Positions 5,667 through 6,184 of a stretch of 6,184 nt of DNA are shown one piece after another. The position numbers and the translations under genes were made by a program. Under the pieces are notes generated by a model. The model worked only from the letters and a program-made list of their open reading frames with translations, was not told the DNA's origin and ran no database searches. The stretch's first letter is position 1. Every line of letters starts with the position of its first letter. This DNA is from Desulfobacteraceae bacterium (GTDB lineage: Bacteria; Desulfobacterota; DSM-4660; Desulfatiglandales; Desulfatiglandaceae). Location of the stretch: positions 1-6,184 of the forward strand of contig DQZA01000112.1 in NCBI GenBank assembly GCA_011042035.1. The letters are read 5' to 3'.

Positions 5667-6089
5667 CTACTCCTTATCTTCATCATCTTTTTGCAACTCA
5701 AATTCCAGATCAAACTCACCAGATTCCTTGCTCATTGTGTCGTGCCCCTCGTCCAATTCCTGTGTTACCATCTCCGCGGTATCCAGGTCCAGCTCTATCT
5801 CGAATTCCTCTTCCTCATCTTCTGTCAGAGCCTTTGCGTCAATCTCCTCAGGTTCTGTTATGGAAACCTCAGGCAGGTGGTCTAACCTGAGTGTGTCTGC
5901 CATACCGCCACCACCTAAACCAAAACGCCTGTCACCGCCTTTTCCTATCAATGCCCCCAGCAATGGCGGAGGTGATGGCATAAAAGATGTTAAGTTCAGC
6001 CTTTTTTGGTCGCCAGATATATCCTTGTTACATTTAGGGCAGGTCAGATTATGATCAAAACTGATATAACCACACTTGGGGCATCTCAT
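5667..6089 (-). CDS. Small zinc-ribbon protein with acidic C-terminal tail, function unknown
   Basis: A 140-residue protein that I cannot assign to a function. Residues 3-20 form a zinc ribbon with two CPKC knuckles (C3, C6 and C17, C20) ten residues apart, and the opening resembles zinc-ribbon proteins I associate with Desulfobacterota. A Pro/Gly-rich linker follows (PSPPP at 39-43 and a GLGGGG run near 57-62). The rest is strongly acidic and looks disordered or helical, with runs such as EDEEEEFEIELDLD and the ending KDDEDKE. There is no signal peptide or clear membrane segment. Such a layout suits a protein- or nucleic-acid-binding adaptor, or a metal-binding accessory protein, but this is only a guess. 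The start at 6089 is firm, because AGGAGG (6101-6096) lies six bases upstream. It ends 20 bases before the cyclodeaminase-family start, and its last codons carry the AGGAG that may serve the next gene. Confidence 0.8.
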   Translation of the reverse strand: MRCPKCGYISFDHNLTCPKCNKDISGDQKRLNLTSFMPSPPPLLGALIGKGGDRRFGLGGGGMADTLRLDHLPEVSITEPEEIDAKALTEDEEEEFEIELDLDTAEMVTQELDEGHDTMSKESGEFDLEFELQKDDEDKE

Positions 6090-6095
6090 TTCCCT

Positions 6096-6101
6096 CCTCC
6101 T
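6096..6101 (-). promoter_or_regulatory. Strong ribosome binding site of the zinc-ribbon gene
   Basis: AGGAGG on the minus strand, six bases before the ATG at 6089, within a purine-rich run (AAAGGAGGAGGGAA). It supports this short open frame being a translated gene. Confidence 0.75.
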
Positions 6102-6151
6102 TTGTGGCTCCAGCCCATAGTTCTACGCCATGTTACCATCCTTTGTAGCTG

Positions 6152-6180
6152 ACTCTAGTATAAGTATCGATAATTTTCAA
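6152..6180 (-). promoter_or_regulatory. Possible promoter of the zinc-ribbon/cyclodeaminase-family unit
   Basis: On the minus strand TTGAAA (6180-6175) is followed after 17 bases by TAGAGT (6157-6152). The -35 box matches five of six consensus bases and the -10 four of six. An overlapping TATACT (6162-6157) is a better -10 but is only 12 bases from this -35. The region is AT-rich and upstream of the first gene of the unit, but the window edge is close and a gene further upstream could also be cotranscribed. Confidence 0.35.
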
Positions 6181-6184
6181 GTTA

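Noticed and set aside
5543..6054. Several overlapping plus-strand open frames opposite the zinc-ribbon gene.
   Set aside because: The serine-rich product arises from the antisense of Glu/Asp codon runs, and the minus-strand frame has a zinc ribbon and a strong ribosome binding site.
1..6184. Search by eye for CRISPR arrays, tRNA or rRNA genes, insertion sequence ends, attachment sites, and defence or phage genes.
   Set aside because: No regularly spaced repeats, RNA-gene motifs, transposase or phage-like frames were seen; the window is almost fully occupied by metabolic and regulatory genes.

Overview
The window is a stretch of chromosome from what looks like an anaerobic bacterium, most likely a Desulfobacterota (deltaproteobacterial) lineage. 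This is an inference from gene content: a tungsten-type aldehyde:ferredoxin oxidoreductase, an iron-sulfur-rich flavoprotein dehydrogenase, and a small zinc-ribbon/acidic protein whose CPKCGY-SFD opening is a style I associate with that group. All six recognised genes lie on the minus strand, so transcription runs from high to low coordinates. Base composition looks close to half GC, and nothing suggests recent transfer, insertion sequences, CRISPR or RNA genes.

In the direction of transcription there are two units. Unit A (about 6184 to 4684) has a possible promoter, a 140-residue zinc-ribbon protein with a very acidic tail (5667-6089), and 20 bases later an ornithine cyclodeaminase/mu-crystallin family enzyme (4684-5646). 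Unit B (4478 to the left edge) follows a 205-base gap that carries a near-consensus FadR-type operator and a TTGACA -35 box. It encodes a GntR/FadR regulator (3759-4478), a 698-residue multi-cofactor flavoprotein (1666-3762), a DadA-like FAD oxidase subunit (528-1679), and the first 164 codons of an aldehyde:ferredoxin oxidoreductase that runs off the window (1-494). The first three genes of unit B overlap (4 and 14 bases) and the fourth follows after 33 bases, so they are very probably one operon.

The two flavoproteins match the two-subunit amine/imino-acid dehydrogenase plan of HcnABC, opine oxidase, and archaeal proline dehydrogenase. In such enzymes the DadA-like subunit oxidises a secondary amine or D-amino acid, and the larger subunit passes the electrons on. 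Here the large subunit has a 2Fe-2S ferredoxin domain, an FAD/NAD(P) disulfide-reductase fold, a two-cluster 4Fe-4S ferredoxin module and a C-terminal BFD-type 2Fe-2S domain, which is an unusually long built-in wire. The mu-crystallin family enzyme lacks the acidic residue expected of a true ornithine cyclodeaminase and is better read as an imine (ketimine) reductase. Together these genes suggest oxidation of an imino acid or D-amino acid to an imine, reduction of a cyclic imine to an L-imino acid, and electron or aldehyde handling through ferredoxin and the tungsten enzyme, all under a ligand-responsive repressor. The substrate cannot be read from the sequence. I see no wholly new class of system; the most unusual element is the regulated combination of this dehydrogenase with an aldehyde:ferredoxin oxidoreductase.
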